Of a stretch of DNA of 64,000 bases, positions 25,973-36,200 are shown in pieces. Made by a program: the position numbers and the translations under genes. The notes under the pieces are model-generated. The model did no database searches, was not told the origin of the DNA, and saw nothing but the letters and a program-made list of their open reading frames with translations. Each line of letters begins with the position of its first letter. Within the stretch, counting starts at the first letter, position 1. Source of the DNA: Paenibacillus pabuli. Lineage in GTDB: Bacteria; Bacillota; Bacilli; Paenibacillales; Paenibacillaceae. Location of the stretch: assembly GCF_023101145.1 (NCBI RefSeq), contig NZ_CP073714.1:7316001-7380000 (forward strand). Direction: 5' to 3'.

Positions 25973-27253
25973 ATGAACGCACTGAACTACGGAGAGACAA
26001 ACACCCAATGGAACAGACATTTCTGGCTGTATGCCGCTCTGATTTTCACAGGAGGTGTACTGCTGCGGTTGTACCTTGGAATACAATTCAGGGGTTATGT
26101 CGGAGATCAGGCCTTGTTCGTGGATTGGATGAGTGCCGTCCACCAATACGGCGTTCGTGAATCATACCTGTATGGAAAAGATCAGAACTATCCTCCCTTA
26201 TTTATCTTCATACTGGGTTTGTACCGCTGGATACTCGATGGATTTGGCGTAACCGCCTCAGCTGGCCATCTGTCCATGAAAATACTGCCTATCGCCTTCG
26301 ATTTACTATCTATGGCTGTCTTGATCCCCGCATTCAAACAATTGAGCTCTGGTGCACGTCTGGTACTGCTTGCAGTTCTAGCCTTCAATCCCGGTCTGCT
26401 GGTGGACAGCGCCATGTGGGGACAGATCGACATCATGCACAGTACATTAATGGTGTTGTCTATCGTTCTGCTGCTAAATAATCCTCTCCTGGCCGGTGTA
26501 TTATTCTCCGTTGCCCTGCTGGCAAAGTTTCAGGCGATCGTCCTTGCTCCCGTCATCGGTATGGTATTGCTGCGTCAGCTTTATCATAGGCAAGTTCGCG
26601 GCATGCTTCTGTTCGTAGCAGGATTAATGATTGCTATCCTGCCTGTACTTCTCTATTTTGCTGCAAACGGAACCCTTGGCACCATGCTGACCAACGCATA
26701 CGGAAGCGCCGTTCATATGTACCCGCAGCTTTCCATGAACGCCATGAATATCTGGTATCACCTGCTTGGTGATCCGGAAACAAGCGATGCTGCGGTATGG
26801 TTTGGCCTAATGACATACAAAATGTTCGGTCTGCTGCTGCTTGTCATTGCCGTGATGGGAATCTCAGCCTACCTATTGTTAATTAAGGAGATCCGCATTT
26901 CATCTCTGCTCATTGCAAGTGCAGCGGTGAATCTCGCCTTCTTTATGCTGCCAACGGAAATTCATGAGCGCTACAGCATACCTGCTTTGTTATTCTTTGT
27001 TCTGATTCCGTTCTTTGAACGTAAATGGATGTACGCAGCAATCGCCTTCTCTCTGACTACCTCCGTAAATATTGCCTTGATCATGAACAAAGGCTCTGGT
27101 GGAAGGAACTTCAACTTACACAGTTCGGGATTGAGCAATGACTGGATGTATGACATCGGCATATCCATTGCGATGATCCATATCGTGGTGCTGCTCTGGG
27201 TTGGTTATGCCATGACCCGGGAGATTCTAAACGGACGGAAGAAACGTAGCTGA
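25973..27253 (+). CDS. membrane glycosyltransferase of GT-C fold (Gpi18-like mannosyltransferase)
   Basis: About 426 residues with around ten membrane segments, from ATG 25973 (GAGGAGGAG upstream). The first outer loop has GDQALFVDWM, then NYPPLFIFILGLYRW, the acidic and YPPL motifs of GT-C enzymes that use lipid-linked sugars. The nearest described group is COG5542, related to Gpi18 mannosyltransferase. It may glycosylate cell-envelope polymers or secreted proteins. It stands alone; the acceptor is unknown. Confidence 0.8.
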   Translation: MNALNYGETNTQWNRHFWLYAALIFTGGVLLRLYLGIQFRGYVGDQALFVDWMSAVHQYGVRESYLYGKDQNYPPLFIFILGLYRWILDGFGVTASAGHLSMKILPIAFDLLSMAVLIPAFKQLSSGARLVLLAVLAFNPGLLVDSAMWGQIDIMHSTLMVLSIVLLLNNPLLAGVLFSVALLAKFQAIVLAPVIGMVLLRQLYHRQVRGMLLFVAGLMIAILPVLLYFAANGTLGTMLTNAYGSAVHMYPQLSMNAMNIWYHLLGDPETSDAAVWFGLMTYKMFGLLLLVIAVMGISAYLLLIKEIRISSLLIASAAVNLAFFMLPTEIHERYSIPALLFFVLIPFFERKWMYAAIAFSLTTSVNIALIMNKGSGGRNFNLHSSGLSNDWMYDIGISIAMIHIVVLLWVGYAMTREILNGRKKRS

Positions 27254-27271
27254 ATATTACCCTATATAAAC

Positions 27272-27320
27272 AAAAAAGAGGCGCTGCAACAGCCATTTTC
27301 ATGGTTGTCGAAACACCTCT
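27272..27320. terminator. bidirectional terminator between GT-C and greA genes
   Basis: GAGGTGTT-CGACAACCAT pairs with ATGGCTGTTG-AGCGCCTC, with TTTTTTG on the minus strand. The genes on both sides converge on it. Confidence 0.8.
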
Positions 27321-27327
27321 ATTCCAA

Positions 27328-27804
27328 TTAAATTTTAATTTCTAGCAGCTCGTATTTGATAATACCCATTGGCGCATTGACATGAATGACGCTGCCTACT
27401 TCCTTGCCCATCAGTTCCTTGCCAAGCGGGCTTTCATACGATATTTTGTTATTGGCAACGTCAGCCTCAGCCGGACCAACCAGCATGTATTCAATCTTCT
27501 CTGCAAATTCAATATCGTTAAGCAGAATGGTTGAGCCAATGCTTACTTTGTTCGAGTCGATATTGTCCGAAGTAATGACTCTTGCTTTGGTCAGCATTTT
27601 CTCCAGAATCAAAATGCGGGTCTCCATAAAAGCCTGATCATCTTTGGCTGAATGATACTCACTATTTTCCTTCAGGTCACCGTAACTGATCGCAAGTTTC
27701 AGACGCTCTGCCAATTCCTTACGCTTCACCGTCTTTAATTCCCTCAGTTCGTCCTCCAGCTTTTCCAAGCCTTCCTGTGTCAAAATCACTTCATCATTAG
27801 CCAT
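27328..27804 (-). CDS. greA: transcription elongation factor GreA
   Basis: The 158-residue protein starts at ATG 27804, nine bases after AGGAG; the upstream in-frame ATG touches that site. The N-terminal coiled coil carries the acidic tip YGDLKENSEYHSAKDDQ, which reaches the RNA polymerase active site and stimulates cleavage of backtracked RNA. The C-terminal domain has the GreA ending SPLGKELMGKEVGSVI. Length is normal. Confidence 0.96.
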   Translation of the reverse strand: MANDEVILTQEGLEKLEDELRELKTVKRKELAERLKLAISYGDLKENSEYHSAKDDQAFMETRILILEKMLTKARVITSDNIDSNKVSIGSTILLNDIEFAEKIEYMLVGPAEADVANNKISYESPLGKELMGKEVGSVIHVNAPMGIIKYELLEIKI

Positions 27805-28071
27805 TTTTTCCATCTCCTAATCCTGCTTTCTATCTATATTCTAACCTATATCCACTCCAAACGGTTAACATACCAAGAAAAAGAAATAAGGCTCCCATTC
27901 ATGGAAAGATGTGTATTCGTAACCCTTACTGTTATTTACTATTATAGGTAATCGGTAATCAACCTAGAATTATCACGATACTATGTAGCAGTTTTTCTGT
28001 AATGGGCATTATTGCCATATAAAATTTTCTAACCTAAAATAGACGATACTGCTATCAAAGGAGGAAATATT

Positions 28072-29247
28072 TTGTATGCAACGATTCAATTCATAGGACT
28101 CTTTCTGATCCTTCCTGCTGCCTCAGGGTGGATTATGTTGAATAGTTTCCTGAAGAAGGCTTCGGGAAATGGGCGAAAACTTCTCACGGTGTTTGAATTT
28201 ATTTTTCTGGCCATCACTCTATTGCTTTTCGCAGCAGGTCTTGCAATAGACGGTATGGGGGTTCAAGGAGGAGAACCCTTATCCATGTATGAAGATTCCG
28301 GCCTGATGGCATCCAATTACGCTACACTTGATCATCGCAGTCTTCTTGTCCTTGTGGTCACGTTATTGCTTGGCTTGCTCGCTTATTTAGTAATGTTCAC
28401 ACGTCCAGATAAGCTCTCACCGATCATTTACACCTTATGTAACAGTATCCTTGTATTAAATATCGTTTGGGGGATCGTCTATATCACGCATACTGGCATT
28501 GCTTGGTACACCGAGACGGGCATGATTTTGATGTTTGCTGTGCTTCTGTTGCAGAGCAGCTATCTATCACTGATCTTCCTATATATTGGTCGATTGAAAC
28601 GTTCATGGGATAGCTTTATCGAGGCTGCTCTAATTGAATATCAAACGTCTATGGATATGGAGCATTTACCAAAATGGCAACGAATGCTATACCGGTCTAT
28701 CATTCGCTTTCGTACCGCCCCGATGGTGTGGGCCATTCTGATGTTTCCCATGCAGCTTGTTATACAACTGATCCTTGTTCTGTTTGGACAACGCCCGGAT
28801 AGCGCGATTCGCGTATTTCTGGATACAAGCAGCTTCAATTATTCCAGACTGCCGGTTCCACCGCCGAATATGATTCCCGGTGATGGGCACTATCTATGTA
28901 CGGTTGCAGCCGATGGACATCAAAAATGGGTCAAACCTGTGCGAGCAGGTATACGACATGGCCACATCATACACGTTAATCGGCAACTCATGATCGCCAA
29001 CGCATTTGAACATGTTATTGAGCAGTATACGCCGCGGTTCCATGGCTTAGTTCGAGGTTTGTACAATCGATACGGATATCCAATCAGTAAACATATTCGT
29101 TCCAAATGGACTGCCGATATAGTCTATCTTTTGATGAAACCGCTCGAATGGCTATTCCTCATCGTCCTTTATACAGTAGATACTCATCCTGAAAACCGAA
29201 TTCATATCCAGTACAGTGAGATGCGAGGAAAATATACTCGTTTCTAG
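28072..29247 (+). CDS. polytopic membrane protein, probably DUF6688 type
   Basis: The 391-residue protein starts with TTG (AAGGAGG seven bases upstream). The N-terminal half has about six membrane segments. The C-terminal soluble part holds PPPNMIPGDGHYLCTVAADGHQKWVKPVRAGIRHGHIIHVNRQLMIANAFEHVIEQ, a conserved-looking block. I believe it belongs to the uncharacterised DUF6688 group, but this is from memory of sequence style. Function is unknown. Confidence 0.75.
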   Translation: MYATIQFIGLFLILPAASGWIMLNSFLKKASGNGRKLLTVFEFIFLAITLLLFAAGLAIDGMGVQGGEPLSMYEDSGLMASNYATLDHRSLLVLVVTLLLGLLAYLVMFTRPDKLSPIIYTLCNSILVLNIVWGIVYITHTGIAWYTETGMILMFAVLLLQSSYLSLIFLYIGRLKRSWDSFIEAALIEYQTSMDMEHLPKWQRMLYRSIIRFRTAPMVWAILMFPMQLVIQLILVLFGQRPDSAIRVFLDTSSFNYSRLPVPPPNMIPGDGHYLCTVAADGHQKWVKPVRAGIRHGHIIHVNRQLMIANAFEHVIEQYTPRFHGLVRGLYNRYGYPISKHIRSKWTADIVYLLMKPLEWLFLIVLYTVDTHPENRIHIQYSEMRGKYTRF

Positions 29248-29379
29248 AAAAATGTAATTCCAATTGTACCGGTACAATTGAAGTAAACCAGTATATTTAT
29301 TTCATCCGTTCACTTTTACAATGGATGCAGGGCAGCTTCAATTAATAATCCGCCCACTACATGACTTGAGGTGATCTGG

Positions 29380-30252
29380 ATGAATGTTACATTGACTCCA
29401 TCTGAAATACAGGCCTACCTGAAACGGATAGGCATTCATGATATCAAGGAACCCACACTGGAATTCCTGTCCGAAATCCAGCAGGCACACGTACAGCATC
29501 TATCCTGGCAGACACTTGATATTTATGCGGGTCAGCCTTCGGGCATCGATCTTCAAGAATCGGTCCAGCTTATATTGCAAGGCCGGAGCGGATACTGTTT
29601 TCATCTGAATGGCGCGTTCAGCGTCCTGCTTCGCTCTCTGGGATATACGGTGCATTGGCATCGTGCCGGAGTTCAGCCACATGGGGAGCAGCCACGTGTG
29701 AACTCGTTCCATCTCGGTCTGTCGGTCTCTTTGCCAGATGTATACCCGAATGTGGAACGATGGATTGTGGATGTTGGTCTGGGCGGCATGCCCTTTGAAC
29801 CGATCCCTCTACGTTATGGAACCTACGGAGCGGCGCCATTTACCTACACACTAATGCCTTCATCTGTTGCTCCTGGCGGATGGAGACTTGAATATGAGCC
29901 CAACGGGCCAAGTGAGGGTGTCGATTTCGCTCCCGAAGAGCTTACCAGCCTGGAAGAGTTCATTCCCAAGCATGAATTCTACAGCCAGTCAGCCGATTCG
30001 CCTTGGCATAACGCATTTTTGCTCCGTCAGAGAGATGCTCTCCAGAGCAACGAACTGCGTGGATGTATGCTCCGGACGCATGATCGTGAAGGCATTCGCA
30101 AAATGGAGATTCAAACCTACACCGAGTGGAAAGACGTATTGGCTGAGAGATTCCACGAACCGTTGGTGAATTACACGGAACTGGAACGCAAAGAAATGTG
30201 GGGTCGGATACAAGCAGCACACGAAGAATGGAAAAGAACACAGCAGGTATGA
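29380..30252 (+). CDS. arylamine N-acetyltransferase
   Basis: The 290-residue enzyme moves acetyl from acetyl-CoA to arylamines or hydrazines by a ping-pong mechanism. The Cys-His-Asp triad is complete: Cys73 in GRSGYCFHLN, His111 in NSFHLGL and Asp131 in WIVDVGLGG. Start is ATG 29380 with GAGGTGATC upstream; GTG at 29371 is part of that site. It lies just ahead of the PPTase gene, same strand, with a 78-bp gap. A link to the siderophore genes is possible but unproven. Confidence 0.93.
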   Translation: MNVTLTPSEIQAYLKRIGIHDIKEPTLEFLSEIQQAHVQHLSWQTLDIYAGQPSGIDLQESVQLILQGRSGYCFHLNGAFSVLLRSLGYTVHWHRAGVQPHGEQPRVNSFHLGLSVSLPDVYPNVERWIVDVGLGGMPFEPIPLRYGTYGAAPFTYTLMPSSVAPGGWRLEYEPNGPSEGVDFAPEELTSLEEFIPKHEFYSQSADSPWHNAFLLRQRDALQSNELRGCMLRTHDREGIRKMEIQTYTEWKDVLAERFHEPLVNYTELERKEMWGRIQAAHEEWKRTQQV

Positions 30253-30330
30253 ATCGGCACGGGAGACCCGAGAAACCGATGAATATAAAGGAAAGTGTGC
30301 AATCCATGCCGAATACATCGTCAGGTGATA

Positions 30331-31041
30331 ATGATGGTAACAATTCAAGTTCTTCAAGTGCCGGCAGAATTGCCGGGATCATACTGGAACCTTTTTCTGT
30401 CTCACGTATCTGAGGAAAGGCGAGCACAAGCCTCACGCTTTGTACATCTGGCGGACGCGTATCGCTCTGTTCTGGGTGAAGTGTTGACCCGTGTGACGCT
30501 AAGCAGGTTGACTGGCCTAAGGCCCGGGGACCTTTCCTTTACCCGTAACAAATACGGCAAACCTTCCCTCAGTCTCAGTAATTATGACGATGTTCATTTT
30601 AATGTCTCACACTCCGGCGATTGGATTGCATTAATCTCTGGCGGTAACGCTGATCTGGGTGTGGATGTGGAAAAAATAGCCCCCATCGACATGAAGATTG
30701 CGGAGCGCTTCTTCTCTCTTACGGAGAGCCAATTTCTGGCTGCGGAGCCCGACGAGATGCAGCTGGAGACCTTTTATCGTCTATGGACGCTGAAGGAAAG
30801 CTACATCAAGGCCGTCGGCATGGGCCTGTCCATGCCGCTAGATTCATTTTCCATGATCCGCAATGCTGATGGGAACTGGCACTCGTCAGAAGCAGCCGCG
30901 TATCCATTCCTCAGCCTGCGACTGGATCACGGGCATATGTTAGCCGCTTGTTCTGCAGGAGAAGCTTTACCTACTCAGCCGGATGTCATCACAATTGAAG
31001 AGTTGTATCAGGCATTGTTAGGGCTATCCCAGAAGTCATAA
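30331..31041 (+). CDS. 4'-phosphopantetheinyl transferase, Sfp type
   Basis: About 236 residues from ATG 30331 or 30334 (weak AGGTGAT). The Sfp signatures are seen: RNKYGKP, FNVSHSGDWIALI, LGVDVEKI (metal-binding Asp) and the final FYRLWTLKESYIKAVGMGLS with WxxKEA-like Glu/Lys. It transfers the phosphopantetheine arm of CoA to carrier domains. The two PCP domains of the NRPS and the aryl carrier of the DhbB protein encoded on the facing strand are likely substrates. Confidence 0.92.
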   Translation: MMVTIQVLQVPAELPGSYWNLFLSHVSEERRAQASRFVHLADAYRSVLGEVLTRVTLSRLTGLRPGDLSFTRNKYGKPSLSLSNYDDVHFNVSHSGDWIALISGGNADLGVDVEKIAPIDMKIAERFFSLTESQFLAAEPDEMQLETFYRLWTLKESYIKAVGMGLSMPLDSFSMIRNADGNWHSSEAAAYPFLSLRLDHGHMLAACSAGEALPTQPDVITIEELYQALLGLSQKS

Positions 31042-31083
31042 ATATGACAGTGGTGGCCGCCTCTGGATGGCGCTTTTTAGTTT

Positions 31084-31228
31084 AAGGAACCTGAGATACC
31101 TTATTTGCTCCCATATGCACCATTCTGAGATGTAACGAATCACAGAGACGTTATTTCATGGATGGGAGCAATTTTTTACCCTCTAATGCTGTTACTGTAC
31201 TAAAATAGCGTCACTCAGGTTTGTTACA
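31084..31228. repeat. second cluster of the dispersed intergenic repeat
   Basis: The related units are GGAACCTGAGATACCTTATTT (31084-31106, approximate edges), a TAACGAATC...GACGTTATTT unit (31131-31157) and an inverted unit (31200-31228). The first and third form an arm pair. The rest of 31042-31533 contains a further partial unit near 31270, a strong terminator at 31412-31442 and no gene. Confidence 0.55.
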
Positions 31229-31411
31229 ATTCGCATTCCTTGAAAATCGGCTGTTTAGGATGCTGCAGGTTCGTTAGCTCCCTGATTTGTATGTGCTGCC
31301 ATCAAGTTTTTGATTCATGCTGCTATTGGAGTCTTCACTGCAGGCATCAGAACGTTCCTCTCGTAGAATTATGAACGAGCAGTTATATGGCTAGCGATTA
31401 CCGATATCACA

Positions 31412-31442
31412 AAAAAACCTGGCGCACCCCGCCAGGTTTTTT
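31412..31442. terminator. bidirectional terminator at the end of the siderophore operon
   Basis: A 13-bp perfect stem AAAAAACCTGGCG / CGCCAGGTTTTTT. It ends the minus-strand siderophore operon and can also stop readthrough from the PPTase gene. Confidence 0.9.
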
Positions 31443-31533
31443 GGGTATTTATTGAACTGCATCCACACTCCCCCACCTGAACGAAATACTTCACGTCGTG
31501 AGATAATGGAGCTTATCCTTTCGATTGTACAAA

Positions 31534-32994
31534 TCATTCCTGCGTCAAGGATGGAGATTTCTCTTTCCTTCGAAAAAGTCCCTGACCGCTGGATTTGCGT
31601 ATCGTTGCAGCCGCGTCAGTGTCGCTGATTTTCAGGGCGAAGCATAGACCAATCAACAAGAACGAAGCAGCTCCCAACAAAGCCAGACGGTACGCCAGCA
31701 TATTCGGCTCCATCGTTCCAGCCGCAGTCACCGTCGTTGTGCCCACGCCAGCCAGAACGGCAGACAATAATGCCATTCCGATCGCAGAACCCAGCCGATT
31801 CTGCACCGTGAACCAGGTCGAGGCCCGTCCCATGGAAGGAGGCGGGATTTGGGCAAATGAGGCAATCTGCACCGCGCCTACCGTCTGCCCCAGGAAGATC
31901 CCCACCCCGAACAATAAGGCACGAATGAACCACGGATTTGTGTCCACTGTAATCTGACTCAGCGTAATGAAAATCACAGCCGTGCAGATCAAACCCATGG
32001 ATATCAGCTTCCGCGGGCCAAGCCGTGGATATGTCCAGGGCACAAGCTGAGAAGCAATCATAACTCCCAGGGCTTCCGGGAATGTGGTTAACCCTGTCTC
32101 CAGCACAGAGGCGTTTAGCACGTTTTGATACATTAATGGAAACACATACAACATACCCAGCAGACCCGCTGCTCCGCATACGGATACCAGACCCGAATAG
32201 CGGAATAAACGGTCTTTCAGCAAACGCAGATCAAGCAAAGGCTGCTTCGCGCGCAATTCAACCACCACGAGCAGCGTGAGCAGGATGATTCCTGTAATAC
32301 CGGCTCCAATAATAAGAGGGGAAGTCCATCCTCGCAGTGGACCCTGACTAAGCGCGTACATCGTCAGAGCGAGTCCTGGGGCAGATAATAACCAGCCTGA
32401 TACATCCAGTCGACCGACTCCCTGTTCTTTGTGTTCCTTTAGATACAGCATTCCGAAGATTACCGCTGGAATGCCGACGGGCAGATTCACATAGAAGATC
32501 CATCGCCAGGAGAGCTGGTCCACAATCAATCCGCTCACAATCGGCCCCAAAGCCGGGGCCAGCGCGATGGGCAGGATGAGCATTCGGGATACCTTGGCCC
32601 GTTCCTGGGGAGGAAAGGTTCGAAACAGCATCGCCATCCCTACTGGAGTAAGCAGACCACCCCCTGCACCCTGCAAAATGCGAAAGAACGTCAGCGTACT
32701 TAATTGATTGGCTGTGGCACAGAGCGCAGAAGATATCGTAAACAGGGCAAGTGCCGACAGGAAAACCCGTTTCATGCCCCAGCGATCACCAAGCCACCCA
32801 GCCACAGGCAGGAATACAGCCAAACTCACCAAATACCCCACATTCAAGGTACCCGAGGCAGCCGGGGGAATACCCAGCTCCTCACTAATGGTTCGTAAGG
32901 CTACGTTCAAGACCGTTCCATCCATGGCCACCATAAACATCGCCAGTACGTAGACAGTGCTGACAATGACCTTGGGATTCAGACCCAATTTCAT
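31534..32994 (-). CDS. DHA2 family MFS exporter, likely siderophore exporter
   Basis: The 486-residue protein has 14 predicted membrane segments and the EmrB/QacA-type start MAMDGTVLNVALRTISEELG with GWLGDRWGMKRVF in loop 2-3. Its ATG overlaps the TGA of the mbtH-like gene (32991-32994), so it is translated with the siderophore operon. The most likely task is export of the finished catecholate siderophore, like YmfD in B. subtilis, although a general drug efflux role is not excluded. Confidence 0.9.
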   Translation of the reverse strand: MKLGLNPKVIVSTVYVLAMFMVAMDGTVLNVALRTISEELGIPPAASGTLNVGYLVSLAVFLPVAGWLGDRWGMKRVFLSALALFTISSALCATANQLSTLTFFRILQGAGGGLLTPVGMAMLFRTFPPQERAKVSRMLILPIALAPALGPIVSGLIVDQLSWRWIFYVNLPVGIPAVIFGMLYLKEHKEQGVGRLDVSGWLLSAPGLALTMYALSQGPLRGWTSPLIIGAGITGIILLTLLVVVELRAKQPLLDLRLLKDRLFRYSGLVSVCGAAGLLGMLYVFPLMYQNVLNASVLETGLTTFPEALGVMIASQLVPWTYPRLGPRKLISMGLICTAVIFITLSQITVDTNPWFIRALLFGVGIFLGQTVGAVQIASFAQIPPPSMGRASTWFTVQNRLGSAIGMALLSAVLAGVGTTTVTAAGTMEPNMLAYRLALLGAASFLLIGLCFALKISDTDAAATIRKSSGQGLFRRKEKSPSLTQE

Positions 32995-33227
32995 CTGCTG
33001 GCCTCATGAACCGCTCCAGGCATGCCGACTTCATCACAGAGGCTCAGTGGCTTCAGATCTGTCCATTGCTCGGCGATGTAATCGAGGCATACCCGGCGCT
33101 TGGCTTTGCCAAGCATCACGGTCCAACCTGCGGGTACTGCCAGAGAAGCAGGCCAGAGGGAGTATTGACCCTCCTCATTGATTAATACCAGATAATTGCT
33201 GTCTTCATGTTCAAAAGGGTTGCTCAT
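32991..33227 (-). CDS. MbtH-like protein
   Basis: The 78-residue protein matches the MbtH family: NPFEHEDSNYLVLINEEGQYSLWPASLAVPAGW and the end LDYIAEQWTDLKP. Such proteins bind adenylation domains and are often needed for their folding or activity. It lies 12 bp after the NRPS gene in the operon and is the natural partner of its A domains. Confidence 0.96.
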   Translation of the reverse strand: MSNPFEHEDSNYLVLINEEGQYSLWPASLAVPAGWTVMLGKAKRRVCLDYIAEQWTDLKPLSLCDEVGMPGAVHEASR

Positions 33228-33239
33228 CGCCTTGTCCTC

Positions 33240-36200
33240 CTATTGTTGTTGAATTTCGCGCTTGTTCAGCTCCTCCAGCTTGGCGGCCAGTGTTCGGCAG
33301 ATTTCCTCCAGAGGCCCAGGCTGGCAGAGGTCCTTGTGACGGCAAGCGATATCATGACGTTCCAATTGGCCCCCGATGTACGCATTCCACATCTCGGGTT
33401 CAATCGGGTCGAACCAGTCAGGAATAATGGTGGAACGGAAGAAGATCAGATCCCCCTCTAATCGGGATGGCGTGTAGGCTCCCAAAATCCGTACAGAATT
33501 TTCATAGGTTCTCCGCAGCTTCATAATCGTCTCTTCATCCAAACTTGCCAGTGCACTGCCCTCACTGCGCAATATGCGCATAGCTGTAGCCATATCCAGT
33601 GGTCCATCTCCGATGCTGTCCGGATCATAACCACCCAGTGCAAGCAGTGCGGTTAAGGCTTCCTCCTCATCCGGTTCTCCGCGAATCGGCAGATAGTGGC
33701 TCGGATACGCATCCAGCATGGCGAGAAACTCCACTTCTTCGCCTTCGGATTGCAGTTGCACTGCCATAGCCTGTGCAACGTTGCCTCCTAGAGACCAACC
33801 CAGAAGACGGTAAGGCCCCTCAGGCTGTATAGAGCGGATATGGCGGATGTAATCTGCCGTCATATCTTCCAGTGTGGCTGGAAGTTCCTCGACCTCGGCA
33901 ATGCCTCTGGCCTGCAATCCATAGAGCGGATAATCCATGCCCAGATGTTTCATCAGCCCGGCATAACACCAGCTAAGGCCTCCTGCGGGATGGACACAGA
34001 ATATAGGCAGATGCTCCCCATGCGTTCTGAGCGGCAACAGCACCTGAAGCGAGCTTTTCCCGGAATCGGAATCCATCTCCAATCGCTCCGCCAGTCCCGC
34101 TACGGTAGCTGTTTCGAACAGAATTCCGATGCCCGGCTCCCGGCCCATAGCCTCACGGATGCGACTCATCAAGCGAACAGCCAGCAGCGAATGGCCACCC
34201 AGCTCAAAGAAACTGTCGTCAATACTCACACTCCGCATGCCCAATACTTCGGCAAACAAATCACAGAGGATCTGCTCCTGCGGGTTGCGAGGCGCTCTGC
34301 CACCTGCCGTACTTTGTATCTCCGGTGCGGGCAGTATTTTGCGATCCAGCTTGCCATTCGGCGTAAGTGGCAAGCTCTCCATCGTCACAACCGCAGATGG
34401 AACCATATAATCCGGAAGGCTGGCGGACGCATGACGACGCAAGACTGGCGCTTCCGGTACCGTCCCTGTATCCGAAGACGGAACGATATAAGCTACCAGA
34501 CGTTTATCCCCCGGCTGGTCTTCACGGACAATTACAGCAGCCTGGGCCACACTTGAATGCCTTGCCAGCACCGCTTCAATCTCGCCAAGCTCAATGCGGA
34601 ATCCCCGTATTTTCACCTGCTGATCCGCCCGGCCCAAATAATCGAGCGAGCCATCATGCAGACGCTTCGCCAAATCCCCTGTCCGGTACATGCGAGTACC
34701 TGCGGGACCGTATGGATCAGCAACGAATCGCTCGGCTGTAAGATCAGGTCGATTCCAATAACCACGGGCCAGCCCTGCTCCGGCTACATACATCTCTCCG
34801 GTTACGCCTGTCGGTACAGGCGCCAGTTGATCATCCAGCACGTATACCCGAAGATCCGGTATGGCGCATCCAATCCAGCTGCTCGCACCTTCCGTAGAAC
34901 TGCCTGCATGCAGTTCCTTGTAGCTGACGTGAACCGTCGTCTCGGTGATGCCATACATATTGATGAGTTTTGGTGCATCATCAGCGTGACGTTCATACCA
35001 GTCATCCAAGCGGCCAAGCTCCAGTGCCTCACCTCCAAAAATGACATAGCGGAGTGCAAGCTGCTGTCCCCAGGCCGGATTTTCCCGGTCAGCCTGCATA
35101 AGTTGATAAAATGCAGATGGCGTCTGGTTCAATACGGTCACCTTTTGCTCTGCGAGCAATTGCAGGAACGCTCCAGGTGAACGGCTGATCTCATGAGGAA
35201 CAACGACCAATCGCCCCCCATGCAGCAGCGGCCCCCAGATTTCCCAGACCGAGAAATCAAATGCATAGGAGTGGAACAAGGTCCATACATCACTCGCGTC
35301 AAAATGGAACCAGTGCTGCGTGGCATCCAACAAACGGATGACATTGGCATGCGGAATCACGACCCCTTTGGGCTTGCCTGTCGAACCAGAGGTATAGATC
35401 ATGTAAGCCGGACTCAGAGGTGTTACACGCCCATTGCGTTCGCTATCCGCAGGATTTCGATCATCCATCATCTCCAATTGCTGCAAAGTATGCGAGTCGT
35501 CCATATTAATACACTGAATTTCCGCTACCTGCGGAAGCATGGCGTATACCTCTGTACTCGTTACCATGACTTTCGGTGCTGCATCTGTCAGCATATGTGT
35601 CAACCGATCTGCCGGATAATTGGGATCGAGCGGCAGATAAGCAGCTCCTGCTTTGAGCACAGCTAGAATGCCCACAACCATTTCAACGGAGCGAGGCAAA
35701 GCCAGTGCTACCATTTGCTCCGGTCCCACGCCTTGAGCGATCAGTAATCTGGCAAGCTGATTGGCTCTTGCATTCAGCTCCCTGTAATTCAAGGTGATAT
35801 CCTCACAGGTCATGGCAGTCGCTTCCGGATGGGCCGCTGCTTGTATTTCAAAACGCTCGGCTATGGTCAGTTGTGCATCCTCACTCAGCGTAAAGGACAA
35901 TTCTTTTTCAAGCTGCGCCTGCTCTGTCGGGGTCACGACATGAAATCTGCTGATCCGTTCATCCGTCTGCTGCACGGCATCCTCAAGCACCTGCATCAAT
36001 CGAACTACAAGTTCGCCTGCAGTAGATTCTCGGAAGAGATCCGCACTGTACTCCAGTACACCTTCAATTCCGCCTGGAGACCCGTTAGGCTCACGCTGCT
36101 CGGTCAGCTCGATCGTCAGATCAAATTTGGATGAACCCACATCATGCATGCGGGTCTCTGCTGCAACTCCCGGCAGATCAAGACGAATGTCAGGTGTGTT

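Noticed and set aside
29960..30436. Minus-strand frame of 158 codons across the nat/PPTase junction
   Set aside because: It is antisense to two well-supported plus-strand genes with complete active sites.
33840..34556. Plus-strand frames inside the NRPS gene, up to 238 codons
   Set aside because: They lie opposite a clear 7.2-kb NRPS frame with intact domains; none has a recognisable domain or ribosome site.
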